DNA from: JBAIYU01 sp036763085
GTDB lineage: Bacteria; Bacillota; Negativicutes; DSM-1736; Dendrosporobacteraceae
Direction of reading: 5' to 3'
DNA: 64,000 bases
NCBI RefSeq assembly: GCF_036763085.1
Contig: NZ_JBAIYU010000010.1
Span: 496,001-560,000, forward strand
Shown here: piece after piece, positions 1 through 8,845 of the stretch
Layout: every line of letters begins with the position of its first letter
How positions within the stretch are numbered: position 1 is the first letter of the stretch
Position numbers and translations under genes: made by a program
Notes under the pieces: generated by a model
What the model saw: the letters and a program-made list of their open reading frames with translations, nothing else
Told to the model about the DNA's origin: nothing
Databases searched by the model: none

Positions 1-476
1 ATTTGACCTAGTGGGATCAGCACGTCCTGCAACTCATTTATTGGCGTGACACTTAAGTCACTACTTGCAATAGCTGAACCAACTTTATTTCTTATTGCGG
101 AAATTGCTTCATCGACGAGTATCTGACCACTGATTACTTGTGACCCGGTAGTCACCCTTACTGATAAAGGAATATGCCAGGTAATCCCGGCATAGTTTGT
201 ACCCGCCGCTGCTAGACGCATTCCTAGTATATCGCTGGTAAGTTTTATACTGCCACCGGGTGTAGGTGCGCTGCCCAGCTTAGTCTGCTGCAAAGCCTGA
301 ACACGGCTACTATCTTCGCCGCTAATTTCGGCCAATTCACCTAGTGTTATTAACGGTCCCCTTACTGTAGCGTGTTCTGTAACTGTAACAGTAATAGCTT
401 CAGCATACACTAGCGGAAAATTTATGTATAAACTTAATGCAACAACAAAGCAGATAGCCAATATTTTTTTTAGCAT
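1..476 (-). CDS. flgA: FlgA, flagellar P-ring assembly chaperone (3' end cut by window edge)
   Basis: The reading frame opens with ATG at 476 and runs off the left edge, giving about 158 residues. It begins with a signal peptide (MLKKILAICFVV, hydrophobic core, then YAEA) and continues with a FlgA-like N-terminal domain containing LGELAEISG and a region leading into the SAF-type domain (PLSVRVTTGSQVISGQ). FlgA is a periplasmic chaperone for the FlgI P-ring, which exists only where the flagellum crosses a peptidoglycan/outer-membrane envelope. It starts 9 bp after the flgG stop, so it is likely cotranscribed with flgF-flgG. The identification rests on domain look and position; flgH and flgI would be expected beyond the window. 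Confidence 0.8.
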   Translation of the reverse strand, partial: MLKKILAICFVVALSLYINFPLVYAEAITVTVTEHATVRGPLITLGELAEISGEDSSRVQALQQTKLGSAPTPGGSIKLTSDILGMRLAAAGTNYAGITWHIPLSVRVTTGSQVISGQILVDEAISAIRNKVGSAIASSDLSVTPINELQDVLIPLGQ

Positions 477-485
477 AATTTACAC

Positions 486-1274
486 CTAGCGTTTTAGGTT
501 ATTTGCCTGCCCCAGCATTTCATCAGCTGTCGTGATTGCTTTGGAATTAACTTCATAGGCTCTTTGAGCAACAATCATGTTAACCATTTCCTCAACAACT
601 TGGACGTTAGACATTTCAAGATACTTTTGTACTATTGTTCCAGACCCATCTGTGCCGGGATTAGTTACAACAGGAGCTCCTGATGCGGCTGTTTCCTTAA
701 GTAAGTTACGGCCAATATTATCTAAACCAGCTGAGTTAACGAAGCGGGCAAGCTGTATCTGTCCAATTTCCTGCGGTTCTGTTTGCCCAGGGATTGTTGC
801 AGTGACTCGGCCATCAGCCGATATAGTTACATCCGTAGCTTCAGCTGGAATTGCAATTTGCGGTTCAAGTGCATAACCCTCAGATGTACATATACGACCT
901 TGCGAATCGCGCTTAAATGAGCCATCTCGGCTATAAGCAATAGTACCGTCCGGCATTGCTATCTGATAAAAACCATCACCCTCGATAGCCATATCAAGGG
1001 AATTTCCTGTCTGTTGAAAGCTGCCCTGTGTATATATTTTCTGAGTAGCTACCTGACGCACACCGTGTCCTATTTGAACTCCGGTTGGTAACTGATTATC
1101 CGGTCCAGTAGTGGCACCAGCCTGCCGAATAGTCTGATACATTAAATCTTGAAAATCAGTACGGCTTTTCTTAAAACCGGTAGTATTTACGTTAGATAAG
1201 TTATTAGAAATTACATCAATATTTCCCTGTTGGGCAACCATACCAGACCCAGCTGTCCAAAGTGCACGCATCAT
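486..1274 (-). CDS. flgG: Flagellar distal rod protein FlgG
   Basis: A 262-residue flagellar rod/hook-family protein. The N-terminal signature MRALWTAGSGMVAQQGNIDVISNN and the C-terminal VNMIVAQRAYEVNSKAI are the conserved coiled-coil ends shared by axial proteins, and the central part carries the FlgG-type DGFYQI and GTIAYSRDG motifs. Full family length. FlgG builds the distal rod in the periplasm. ATG at 1274 is preceded by AGGAGG eight bases upstream. It lies downstream of a second FlgF/G-type gene and just upstream of flgA, the flhO-flhP arrangement of Bacillus with a diderm-type flgA added. Confidence 0.93.
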   Translation of the reverse strand: MMRALWTAGSGMVAQQGNIDVISNNLSNVNTTGFKKSRTDFQDLMYQTIRQAGATTGPDNQLPTGVQIGHGVRQVATQKIYTQGSFQQTGNSLDMAIEGDGFYQIAMPDGTIAYSRDGSFKRDSQGRICTSEGYALEPQIAIPAEATDVTISADGRVTATIPGQTEPQEIGQIQLARFVNSAGLDNIGRNLLKETAASGAPVVTNPGTDGSGTIVQKYLEMSNVQVVEEMVNMIVAQRAYEVNSKAITTADEMLGQANNLKR

Positions 1275-1428
1275 GTCTTTTTCCTCCTCGAAAACGGTAA
1301 TCGCTTAGATTTACAAAACTGCCTCTGTCAGTCGGCAGCCAGCAGGGCCTCCCATTTTGGTCCAGCCCTTTCTCACATACTAATTATCGAATAAAATCCT
1401 AATAAACTTAAGCGGTATTTAATGGATA

Positions 1429-2169
1429 CTAAACTCGTCCTACTTCTGTCACCGCTTTTTCAAGCATCTGGTCCTGGGATTGTACTGTTTTCGCATTTGT
1501 TTCATATGCTCTATAGCCATTTATCAGGTTGATCATTTCAGAAATTACATTGACATTTGAGCCTTCAGTATAGCCCTGTGATATTAAGCCTGAAGCCGGC
1601 CTTTCTTGATTCTCGCCTGCACTATACAAACTTGCGCCTTCTTTAACAAGTTGTTTCTCGTTTTCAAACTCAACAACTTGCAGACGACCGCTTTCAACCC
1701 CGTCAACCAGCACTCTGCCGTCCTCACCCACAGTAAACTTATTGCCGTTAATGCGGATAGGACCATTTTGACCTAAAACTTTATGACCTTCGTTAGTAAT
1801 TAACTCACCAACTATATTTTTACTAAAAGTACCATTGCGGGTATATCTTACTCCAGCGTCGGTTTCTACTGCAAAGAACCCTTTGCCGTTAATTGCTAAA
1901 TCAAAGTCATTGCCAGTATGACGCATTGAACCTTGGGTATGAATTGTGGCAACCTCATCAACAAACGTACCACGGCCCAGATAACCAACAGTAGAAGCAT
2001 CTGCCCCGTCATTAATACGGTGGAGCAGCATCTCACCAAATTCCTTGTTAACTGCTGTATCCTTTTTAAAGCCAGCGGTATTAACATTCGCCAGATTATT
2101 TGCAGTTGCATCAGTACGGATACTCTCGGCAACCATTCCAGAAGCAGCGGTATAAAGTCCGCGTATCAT
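1429..2169 (-). CDS. flgF: Flagellar basal-body rod protein, FlgF/FlhO type
   Basis: A 246-residue paralogue of FlgG with the same termini: MIRGLYTAASGMVAESIRTD at the start and MINLINGYRAYETNAKTVQS at the end. The middle carries NGKGFFAVETDAGVRYTRNG. It is the proximal of the two rod genes downstream of mbl, equivalent to Bacillus flhO, and corresponds functionally to FlgF of the proximal rod. A GGAGG Shine-Dalgarno lies seven bases before the ATG. FlgF versus FlgG is assigned by position and shorter length, so the exact symbol is less certain than the family. Confidence 0.85.
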   Translation of the reverse strand: MIRGLYTAASGMVAESIRTDATANNLANVNTAGFKKDTAVNKEFGEMLLHRINDGADASTVGYLGRGTFVDEVATIHTQGSMRHTGNDFDLAINGKGFFAVETDAGVRYTRNGTFSKNIVGELITNEGHKVLGQNGPIRINGNKFTVGEDGRVLVDGVESGRLQVVEFENEKQLVKEGASLYSAGENQERPASGLISQGYTEGSNVNVISEMINLINGYRAYETNAKTVQSQDQMLEKAVTEVGRV

Positions 2170-2222
2170 AGTTTTTCCTCCAAAGATTATAAAATAATTG
2201 AGCGAAACAGAAATGAGGTACG

Positions 2223-2307
2223 ATTAACCGCAAAGCCGCGAAAGCGCAAAGGGGAAGCATAGCATTATGTCTTTATATCCTTTGCGTACTTGGCGTCTTT
2301 GCGGTTC
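2223..2307. repeat. Intergenic repeat family A, inverted pair
   Basis: The flgF-mbl gap holds a purine-rich unit (ttaaccgcaaagccgcg, then gcgcaaagggg) followed by its near complement (tttgcgtacttggcg, then tctttgcggtt), so the copy forms an imperfect palindrome. The same wording recurs near 3.95, 4.2, 6.3, 8.7, 17.7 and 21.6 kb. Confidence 0.75.
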
Positions 2308-2318
2308 AAGTCATACCT

Positions 2319-3347
2319 TTATGCGATGCTGCTTTTCTTTAGTGTAGTCAAACTATCCTCAATATTTTCTAACGAGTCTAGTGCCTTACCAGTGCCTAAA
2401 GCTACACAAGACAATGGATCATCAGCTAGGTATGTAGGGATACCAGTTTCTTCTTTTATCAGCTTGTCCAGTCCGAAAAGAAGCGAACCGCCTCCAGTCA
2501 TTACAATGCCACGGTCCATAATGTCTGCCGCAAGTTCAGGTGGTGTATTTTCCAGAACTGATTTTACGCATTGAACAATAAGCGAAACTGGTTCATGAAG
2601 TGCATCTCTAGTCTCGGCTGAAGTTATGCGGAGCGTTTTAGGCAGACCCGATAGTAAATCGCGTCCGCGGATTTCCATGCTTTCCTGACGACCGTCAATA
2701 CACGCTGTGCCGATTTTAACTTTAATTTCTTCGGCTGTACGTTCGCCGATCATAATGTTATATTCCCGTTTGACGTAGCGAACGAGTGCTTCATCAAACT
2801 TGTCGCCGCCAATACGCAGAGATTCACTGACAACTATTCCGCCGAGGCTTAATACCGCTACGTCGGTAGTACCTCCGCCAATATCTACAACCATAGCACC
2901 ACACGGCTCAGCTATTTCAAGACCTGCACCAAGCGCAGCTGCCAACGGCTCCTCGATAAGATAAGTCTTTCTAGCACCTGCTTGCATTGCTGCTTCTAAC
3001 ACAGCACGTTTTTCTACTGTTGTTACACCAGAAGGAATGCAAACCATTATACGTGGTTTGAAGAAAAAGCTTTTACCTGCCACTTTCTTAATAAAATGAC
3101 GAAGCATACTTTCTGTAGTATCATAGTCCGCAATTACACCTTCACGCAGAGGTCTAATCGCAATAATATTACCTGGTGTCCGACCAAGCATGCGGCGAGC
3201 TTCTTCACCAATAGCCAAAACACGGTTTGTATCACGATCAATTGCAACTACCGAAGGCTCGCTAAGCACAATACCTTTTCCTTTAATATACACTAGAACA
3301 TTGGCTGTACCTAAATCTACACCGATATCCATTGACATTCCAAACAT
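2319..3347 (-). CDS. mbl: MreB-family cell-shape actin, Mbl type
   Basis: A 342-residue actin-fold protein. Visible family motifs are the phosphate-1 loop (DIGVDLGTANVLVY), the interdomain EEPLAAALGAG, phosphate-2 (VVDIGGGTTDVAV) and the adenosine motif (MTGGGSLLFGLDKL). It polymerises under the membrane and guides elongation-phase peptidoglycan synthesis. Position directly downstream of spoIIID and upstream of the flgF/flgG pair matches Bacillus mbl, which is why Mbl rather than MreB is proposed. ATG at 3347 follows GGAGAG at good spacing; a TTG one codon earlier is possible but less likely. Confidence 0.9.
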   Translation of the reverse strand: MFGMSMDIGVDLGTANVLVYIKGKGIVLSEPSVVAIDRDTNRVLAIGEEARRMLGRTPGNIIAIRPLREGVIADYDTTESMLRHFIKKVAGKSFFFKPRIMVCIPSGVTTVEKRAVLEAAMQAGARKTYLIEEPLAAALGAGLEIAEPCGAMVVDIGGGTTDVAVLSLGGIVVSESLRIGGDKFDEALVRYVKREYNIMIGERTAEEIKVKIGTACIDGRQESMEIRGRDLLSGLPKTLRITSAETRDALHEPVSLIVQCVKSVLENTPPELAADIMDRGIVMTGGGSLLFGLDKLIKEETGIPTYLADDPLSCVALGTGKALDSLENIEDSLTTLKKSSIA

Positions 3348-3395
3348 CAAAATCCACTCTCCAAATAACCTAATAGTTGTCCAAAATTTTCGCCC

Positions 3396-3417
3396 GAAAA
3401 AGCGGCAGACTGCCGCT
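3396..3417 (-). terminator. Hairpin terminator between spoIIID and mbl
   Basis: On the minus strand AGCGGCA-GTC-TGCCGCT is a 7-bp perfect stem followed by TTTTCG. It sits in the 238-bp gap after spoIIID, so spoIIID and mbl are probably separate transcripts or the hairpin attenuates readthrough. Confidence 0.6.
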
Positions 3418-3585
3418 ATTTTGGTGAATCAACAACAAATATATTATTATAACTGATTCACATAAAACGCGACTAAGGTTTCCCGCCGCTGTGTACGGAC
3501 TTGGTATATTTCCAAGCAACATTTACCGAGCAACAGAGTAAACCTATATTGGCTGTAAATATTCTACATTTTACAATAAAATCCT

Positions 3586-3852
3586 TTATTCCTCGTCATT
3601 TTCTTTTGGTTCTTTATACTTCTTACGAGTAGCTTCTCCACCCCGAATATGACGTTCTGCTTTATTCTGCTCTAACACCGTTCTTACTCTTATTGCTAGT
3701 CTTTTATTTATAAGTGGCAGCCGTTCGATCATATCTTTATGTACTGTACTTTTGCTGACACCAAAAACTGTTGCAGCTTGCCGTACTGTATGCTTACTTT
3801 CAAGAATATGATTACAAATGTCTAATACCCTCTTGCGGATATAATCTTTCAT
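3586..3852 (-). CDS. spoIIID: SpoIIID, mother-cell sporulation transcription factor
   Basis: An 88-residue DNA-binding protein starting MKDYIRKRVLDICNHILES. The helix-turn-helix is VRQAATVFGVSKSTVHKDM, followed by the basic tail KRLAIRVRTVLEQNKAERH and GGEATRKKY typical of SpoIIID. In spore formers it acts in the mother cell together with sigma-E to activate and repress sporulation genes. A longer frame upstream exists, but ATG at 3852 has GAGGGGG at proper distance and matches the family N-terminus. It stands alone, upstream of mbl, as in Bacillus. Confidence 0.95.
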   Translation of the reverse strand: MKDYIRKRVLDICNHILESKHTVRQAATVFGVSKSTVHKDMIERLPLINKRLAIRVRTVLEQNKAERHIRGGEATRKKYKEPKENDEE

Positions 3853-3948
3853 ATTATCGTTTCCCCCTCGCCCCCGTTTGCTAACATGTATATGCGGACA
3901 AAAGAGAAAGCATGCCATTTGAATTGTGAGTGAGAGTGGAAACGACTG

Positions 3949-4035
3949 ATTAACGCAAAGTACGCTAAGTACTCAAAGGGGACGCTAAGGGGGAGTTAAT
4001 TTTAACCACAGAGTACACAGAGGGCACAGAGTGGT
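3949..4035. repeat. Intergenic repeat family A, two units
   Basis: Two units in tandem: one built on aacgcaaagtacgctaag and a second on aaccacagagtacacagag followed by ggcacagagtgg. It lies in the 563-bp gap between spoIIID and spoIIQ, which holds no credible gene. Confidence 0.75.
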
Positions 4036-4089
4036 ATGCAACGCGATGTCATCGCTTGGGATTGTTTTTAAAAACGGCATACAATAGTT

Positions 4090-4186
4090 GCGGCGGGGAT
4101 TTTCTCTGCGGTACTTATGACCACAGCCAAGCTTTTCTTACGATAACGGCATTGGGAACGTCCGTAGCAGATGAATTCACCGTCGC
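4090..4186. repeat. Repeat family B, ~100-bp imperfect palindrome (copy 1)
   Basis: The ends are complementary: gcggcgg near 4090 with ttttctctgc pairs against gcagatgaattcaccgtcgc at the right end. A second copy with the same internal wording (gggaacgtccgtagcag) is at 8846-8947. Both sit just after family A units in spore-gene/atp-region gaps. No open reading frame is credible here. It could be a folded RNA or a mobile palindromic unit like BIME/REP elements. Confidence 0.75.
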
Positions 4187-4230
4187 TTTGCTGGCTGGCC
4201 TGTTAGTGAGGAATTAGGTTATAGAGGTAC

Positions 4231-4375
4231 GGTTTAACCGCAGAGTACGCAGAGTGATTACGGAGGGGATATTGTTAACTGCAAAGACGTAAAGGGCGAG
4301 AAGGGTTTATAATAATATTTCGCGATAACTATCGCACAAAAAACCACTCCCTTTGCGTTTTTGTGCCCTCTGCAT
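4231..4375. repeat. Intergenic repeat family A, direct and inverted units
   Basis: Contains taaccgcagagtacgcagag at 4234, aactgcaaagacgtaaaggg near 4275, a short gcgataactatcgc hairpin near 4322 and an inverted unit (ccctttgcgtttttgtgccc) near 4350. The arrangement would fold into one long hairpin. Confidence 0.7.
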
Positions 4376-4378
4376 CCA

Positions 4379-4408
4379 TAAAAAAAACGTGAGCCGATGG
4401 CTCACGTT
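4379..4408 (-). terminator. Intrinsic terminator of spoIIQ
   Basis: Minus-strand stem AACGTGAGCC/GGCTCACGTT with a 3-base loop followed by a run of seven T. It begins 8 bp after the spoIIQ stop. Confidence 0.9.
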
Positions 4409-4415
4409 TAAGGGT

Positions 4416-5129
4416 TTATTTGAGGATTTTTCGTGGGTCAATGTACTTGTCCCCTTGCTGAACTGTTAAGTGCAGGTGTGTGTATGGTTCGGTATTGCAG
4501 ACACCGGTAGTTCCAATTTTGTCACCACCATTAACATAGCTTCCTTTACGAAGGCTTACATTCACAGCAGCTAAAGAACCATAGCTTATAGTATATTTGC
4601 CGCTCTCGATGACGACAGTAAGACCGGTATTTTTGTCTGAGTAAATTTCAGTTATCTGACCACTAAAAATCGCCTGAATTAAAGTACCTTCTGCAACAGC
4701 AATATCTATGCCAGGATGATAGCGCCAATCATTGAATACAGGGTGAAGATGCCATCCAAATTCAGTCTTTATCTCACCCTTTACTGGCCAATGAGGAGTC
4801 TGATTGATCGCCGCAGCTGCCGCCACAGTGGGTGATTGTTGACTAGACGCCTTTTCATCCTTTTTAGCAGCCTCTTGTATTACTTTACTTGGAATATTTT
4901 CTTTCACAGGATCAGGCTCTTGTTTGGTATTAGGACCAACGTAGACAACATTATTTGGATTCTCAACAGGACTATTTTTTAAACTTACCGCTACTGCAAA
5001 CAGCATAACGCCAGCAACTATTAAAAGACTGCAGGCGCCAAGAATGGGCTTAGGTTCGATCCAGCCCGGTTTAAGAATTTCTTTTAATTTTTCACGTAAA
5101 TAAGTAATAGGCCTAAGGGAGCCAGGCAT
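4416..5129 (-). CDS. spoIIQ: SpoIIQ-like forespore M23 (LytM) protein
   Basis: A 237-residue protein with one N-terminal membrane helix (ILGACSLLIVAGVMLFAVAV, about residues 30-49), a spacer and a C-terminal LytM/peptidase M23 domain. SpoIIQ in the forespore membrane binds mother-cell SpoIIIAH across the septum during engulfment. Both zinc-ligand motifs are present here: H-P-G-I-D and T-H-L-H-L. B. subtilis SpoIIQ is degenerate at this site, so this protein may be an active endopeptidase as reported for clostridial SpoIIQ. ATG at 5129 has GAGGTGA upstream; a longer frame reaching into spoIID has no such signal and is rejected. It follows spoIID by 50 bp. Confidence 0.9.
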   Translation of the reverse strand: MPGSLRPITYLREKLKEILKPGWIEPKPILGACSLLIVAGVMLFAVAVSLKNSPVENPNNVVYVGPNTKQEPDPVKENIPSKVIQEAAKKDEKASSQQSPTVAAAAAINQTPHWPVKGEIKTEFGWHLHPVFNDWRYHPGIDIAVAEGTLIQAIFSGQITEIYSDKNTGLTVVIESGKYTISYGSLAAVNVSLRKGSYVNGGDKIGTTGVCNTEPYTHLHLTVQQGDKYIDPRKILK

Positions 5130-5179
5130 TAATATCACCTCGCTACCATTATGCCCATTATTTTCAACACTCAAACAGT

Positions 5180-6178
5180 TTAGGAGTTGAAGATATTTTT
5201 TATCGCTACTCCAGTATAATAATAAGTTATAATCTGGCGATAATCTCGTCCTTCCTTTGCCATACCATTGGCCCCATACTGACAAAGTCCAACACCATGG
5301 CCATAACCTATAGTTTTAAAAATCAGTTTATCGCCTTTAAGTTCTGCTGTAAAATTCGTCGATCGAAGTTCAAGTTTTTCTCTCATTTCAATACCTGTTA
5401 ATGTTTTACTGCCAATACGAACTTTGTCAACGCGACCAGAACCTGTTAATTCAAGAATTTTCACAAGACTCGTATCTCCGCTTTTTGCGGCAGCTACAAC
5501 TCCAGCATCTGCTCCTAGACGCTGCTCAATATCTGATAATGCTAATTGCTTTGTTTCTGTGTAGCGTGGTGAACCTTGATCCCATTTGCAGGCAACGCTC
5601 TGAAGATATGGGTAATCAAAACCCCATACTTCCTTGGAACTAGCGGTCTTTTCACCGCTTGTTGAGTGGAAGAGGGCATTTATTGGCTCTCCATTGTAGG
5701 TTATAACTTCACCGCTTGTTGCCTCAACTGCTTGACTTATTTTCTTCCAATACTGCTCATACTTAAAAGGTCCCCATTTTGTCTTAAGGCTGACCTCATC
5801 ACTCCAGGCTTGGCTTACTCTATGGTCAGTACTCACATCGGCACCTGGCTTATCAGCAAGACCACTTCCCCCAAACACAAGCATATTTTTAACAGCGTAT
5901 GTTCGAGCCGCTAACGCCTGTGCTTTTAGAGCTTCTTGATCAAATTCGGCAGGCATCTCGGCAGCGACTACACCTTTCACATATTCTTCTAAGCTCATTG
6001 TGACTATTCTATCTTGTTCATGCAGATAAACGTGAATAGGAACATCCTCATTTTTTACCTTCTTACTGGCTCCCCTTTCGCTCTTCGCTCCGGATAAGTC
6101 TAAACCAACAACTGCGACCGGAACAAGAATAACCATTATTATGACTAGCGCAATTGAAAACGCCAGTATTTTCTTCAC
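5180..6178 (-). CDS. spoIID: SpoIID, sporulation peptidoglycan lytic transglycosylase
   Basis: A 332-residue protein with an N-terminal membrane anchor (FSIALVIIMVILVPVAVVGL) and the SpoIID/LytB catalytic domain: LEEYVKGVVAAEMP with the catalytic Glu in the AAEMP motif, then FDQEALKAQALAARTYA, FHSTSGE and the C-terminal GYGHGVGLCQYGANGMA. It cleaves glycan strands during forespore engulfment in the mother cell. The GTG start at 6178 has GGGAGGGG upstream. It lies between murA and spoIIQ as in Bacillus. Confidence 0.95.
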   Translation of the reverse strand: MKKILAFSIALVIIMVILVPVAVVGLDLSGAKSERGASKKVKNEDVPIHVYLHEQDRIVTMSLEEYVKGVVAAEMPAEFDQEALKAQALAARTYAVKNMLVFGGSGLADKPGADVSTDHRVSQAWSDEVSLKTKWGPFKYEQYWKKISQAVEATSGEVITYNGEPINALFHSTSGEKTASSKEVWGFDYPYLQSVACKWDQGSPRYTETKQLALSDIEQRLGADAGVVAAAKSGDTSLVKILELTGSGRVDKVRIGSKTLTGIEMREKLELRSTNFTAELKGDKLIFKTIGYGHGVGLCQYGANGMAKEGRDYRQIITYYYTGVAIKNIFNS

Positions 6179-6264
6179 AAAATGCCCCTCCCTTTTCGCC
6201 GCCTCGCCATTACCATAATATGCATGGGGCAGGCCAAGTATGACAGGCAGGGGATACGATTTTC

Positions 6265-6385
6265 TAACCGCAGAGGACGCAGAGTACGCGGAGTGGAAAC
6301 GAAGGACATTAGCGCGATAACTATCGCGATGTAATAATAAATTACCGCGTCCCCTCTGCGATCTCTGTGTACTCTGTGGTTAATA
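6265..6385. repeat. Intergenic repeat family A, inverted pair upstream of spoIID
   Basis: A left unit (taaccgcagaggacgcagag, then tacgcggagtgg) is matched by a right inverted unit (cccctctgcg, then tctgtgtactctgtggtta), with a gcgataactatcgcg hairpin between. It fills most of the 265-bp murA-spoIID gap. Confidence 0.75.
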
Positions 6386-6408
6386 GAGGCTCATAATCTT
6401 CATTCCAA

Positions 6409-6439
6409 TAAAAAATGGACGACAGTTTGTCGTCCATTT
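6409..6439 (-). terminator. Intrinsic terminator of murA
   Basis: Minus-strand AAATGGACGACA/TGTCGTCCATTT, a 12-bp perfect stem with a 3-base loop followed by TT-rich sequence, 4 bp after the murA stop. Confidence 0.9.
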
Positions 6440-6443
6440 AAGG

Positions 6444-7700
6444 TTAGCTTATTCTTGTTATATCAGCGCCGAGGCTGCGCAGTTTATCTACAAGTCCTTC
6501 GTATCCGCGGTCGATGTGATGGATATATCCGATGTGAGTCTCGCCTTTAGCGACGAGGCCCGCAAGAACCATTGCTGCACCTGCTCTTAGGTCGGTCGCT
6601 TTGACAGGACACCCGGTTAGTTGGCTGACTCCTTCTACAACAGCGCTGCGTCCTTCAATTTTTATATTTGCGCCCATTCGCTTTAATTCATCAACGTGCA
6701 TGAAACGATTTTCAAAAACAGTTTCACTGACAATACTTGTACCTTGGGCGATAGTCAGCATAGCCATAAACTGAGCCTGCATATCTGTTGGAAACCCTGG
6801 ATATGGGAGTGTCTTTATATCAACTGCTCGAATAGGACCATTACCTTTAACGCGAACTCCATTGATGTCTTCCTCAATATATACACCAGCTTCTTTTAGC
6901 TTTGCTACAACAGGCTTTAAATGTTCAATAAGTGCATTTTCAATATAAACATCACCATTAGTCATTGCCGCAGCAACCATATAAGTGCCAGCTTCGATAC
7001 GATCAGGTATAATAGTATAATTAGTTCCTTTAAGCTCGCTGACGCCCTCTATTTTAATTACATTGGTGCCGGCTCCACGAATATTAGCTCCCATAACATT
7101 AAGATAATTCGCTAGATCGACTATCTCAGGTTCGTGAGCTGGATTCTCTAATATTGTCTGTCCTTTGGCCATCGATGCGGCCATCATGATATTTTCAGTC
7201 GCCCCAACGCTGGGGAAATCAAGATAAATCCTAGCCCCAGTTAGCCCCTTCGGTGCTTTTGCTTCAATATAGCCATGACCAATATCGATTTCAGCACCCA
7301 ATGCCTCAAAGCCCTTTAGATGAAGATCAATTGGTCTTGTTCCAATTGCACAGCCTCCAGGCAATGAAATCTTAGCCAAACCACGTCGAGCTAAGAGCGG
7401 TCCCATGATGAGGAAAGATGCGCGCATTTTACGTACCAACTCATACGGTGCATCGCACGTCTCAATATTAGTACTATCAATAGTTAAGGTATTAGGACTG
7501 GTTGATGATACCGGCACCCCAAGATGCTGAAGTACTTCAGATATAGTGCGCACATCTTCAAGATCAGGTACTTCTTCCAGTACACTTGGACTCTGCCCCA
7601 ATAAAGCTGCTGCAATTATTGGAAGTACCGCATTTTTTGCACCACTGATTTTTACTGTTCCATTAAGTTGTCTGCCACCATTTATTACTAGCTTTTCCAT
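6444..7700 (-). CDS. murA: UDP-N-acetylglucosamine 1-carboxyvinyltransferase MurA
   Basis: A 418-residue enolpyruvyl transferase that makes the first committed step of peptidoglycan synthesis, adding enolpyruvate from PEP to UDP-GlcNAc in the cytosol. Family motifs are the N-terminal INGGRQLNGTVKISGAKNA, the catalytic loop GGCAIGTRPIDLHLKG with the active-site Cys, and FPTDMQAQFMAM. ATG at 7700 has GGGAGGA upstream; the five-codon longer frame lacks such a signal. It sits between the ywmB-like gene and spoIID, the place of B. subtilis murAA, so a role in sporulation-linked wall growth is plausible. Confidence 0.95.
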   Translation of the reverse strand: MEKLVINGGRQLNGTVKISGAKNAVLPIIAAALLGQSPSVLEEVPDLEDVRTISEVLQHLGVPVSSTSPNTLTIDSTNIETCDAPYELVRKMRASFLIMGPLLARRGLAKISLPGGCAIGTRPIDLHLKGFEALGAEIDIGHGYIEAKAPKGLTGARIYLDFPSVGATENIMMAASMAKGQTILENPAHEPEIVDLANYLNVMGANIRGAGTNVIKIEGVSELKGTNYTIIPDRIEAGTYMVAAAMTNGDVYIENALIEHLKPVVAKLKEAGVYIEEDINGVRVKGNGPIRAVDIKTLPYPGFPTDMQAQFMAMLTIAQGTSIVSETVFENRFMHVDELKRMGANIKIEGRSAVVEGVSQLTGCPVKATDLRAGAAMVLAGLVAKGETHIGYIHHIDRGYEGLVDKLRSLGADITRIS

Positions 7701-7794
7701 AAGATCCTCCCACAACTACTAGTGCTGACAGAGAGACTGTTGTCTATCTAAACTTCAGTTTCTATAGTTATTATGTACAAATATAAGATTATTT

Positions 7795-8556
7795 TTAATA
7801 CTCCATGGTGATAACAGGTGAACCAATTATTACATATGTACGATTATCATACGGACTGTATCGCATCGCGATATTGATATTGATTTCGTCGCTGCCAACT
7901 TTCAACTGGTTGATTATCAATGGACTAAACCCAGTTGAACTTGTATATTGTGCGCTAGTATTTGCGGTAATAATTCTTGCGTTAACCGAAGCGAATGCAT
8001 CTTTCAAACGCTTGTCCTGCTCATCCTTCACTAGTTTACCATCAAGCCATCCAACCAAGCAAGTAGTAATATGCGGTGTTCCACCAAAATTCTCCATTAT
8101 ATTAGCAAATTTAGTATTCAAGTCCTTAATCGTTATTTCATCCTGGGACTTTGAATCTACATTAATTACTAAATATACTTCTGGTTCTTTAGTTTTATCT
8201 AGTGATTTCAGTTGCTGTGCTGCTGCAACAATATGCATATTTCTCAGTAGTGCTTCAGCTTTTACTATTCGCTGATATCGAGTAGCACTTCGCGTTATTT
8301 TGTAATTTTCCTTTGTGATACCAAATCCACTCATCGCTTCCTTAACGGCGTCTTCTAAATCTTCATCACTGGCATCATTAATAGCCAATTTAGTCCAGCC
8401 ATTTACATTAACTTCGCTTATTTCCGCCCCAGTTGCTTGCATTGCCGTACTCAGTGGCTCTTCAGTGGTCACAGGTACATTCTCGGCATGGCTAAAGTTA
8501 ATTGAAATAATAAGTACCACTAGCATTACTATTCTTATATTTAGATATTTTTTCAC
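7795..8556 (-). CDS. ywmB: YwmB-like exported protein (DUF1779)
   Basis: A 253-residue protein with a signal peptide (MKKYLNIRIVMLVVLIISINFSHA) and a predicted extracytoplasmic body. It matches the YwmB/TATA-box-like fold family mainly by position, directly upstream of murA and downstream of the atp operon exactly as in B. subtilis, and by the pattern LEDAVKEAMSGFGI plus the C-terminal SPYDNRTYVIIGSPVITMEY. Function unknown. GTG start with GGGAGAG upstream. Confidence 0.7.
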   Translation of the reverse strand: MKKYLNIRIVMLVVLIISINFSHAENVPVTTEEPLSTAMQATGAEISEVNVNGWTKLAINDASDEDLEDAVKEAMSGFGITKENYKITRSATRYQRIVKAEALLRNMHIVAAAQQLKSLDKTKEPEVYLVINVDSKSQDEITIKDLNTKFANIMENFGGTPHITTCLVGWLDGKLVKDEQDKRLKDAFASVNARIITANTSAQYTSSTGFSPLIINQLKVGSDEININIAMRYSPYDNRTYVIIGSPVITMEY

Positions 8557-8659
8557 TGTATATTCTCTCCCTAAATCATTCTCCCTAATTTCATTCTTGC
8601 CATTTTCTAGGTGAGATATACAATGAAATATATGGTTAACAAAAGCTCATTTAAGAATT

Positions 8660-8800
8660 GAATAACCGCAGAGTACGCTGAGGACGCAGAGGGCTACAGA
8701 GGAAATTATTATATTTTTAAACCACAGAGTACACAAAGGACACAGAGTGGTTCGGTGGTCGTTGTTGGTAACAACAAAGGCGAGAAAGCGCAAAGAGATT
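8660..8800. repeat. Intergenic repeat family A, three units
   Basis: Units aataaccgcagagtacgctg, aaaccacagagtacacaaag and caaaggcgagaaagcgcaaa occur one after another in the 504-bp gap between atpC and the ywmB-like gene, followed by family B at 8846. Confidence 0.75.
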
Positions 8801-8845
8801 GGTAATGTTATTGTCTAGGTTTGGAGATAAACACGAGCACACTCA

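Noticed and set aside
5130..5285. Upstream extension of spoIIQ into spoIID
   Set aside because: No Shine-Dalgarno at the earlier start; ATG at 5129 has GAGGTGA and leads into the membrane anchor.
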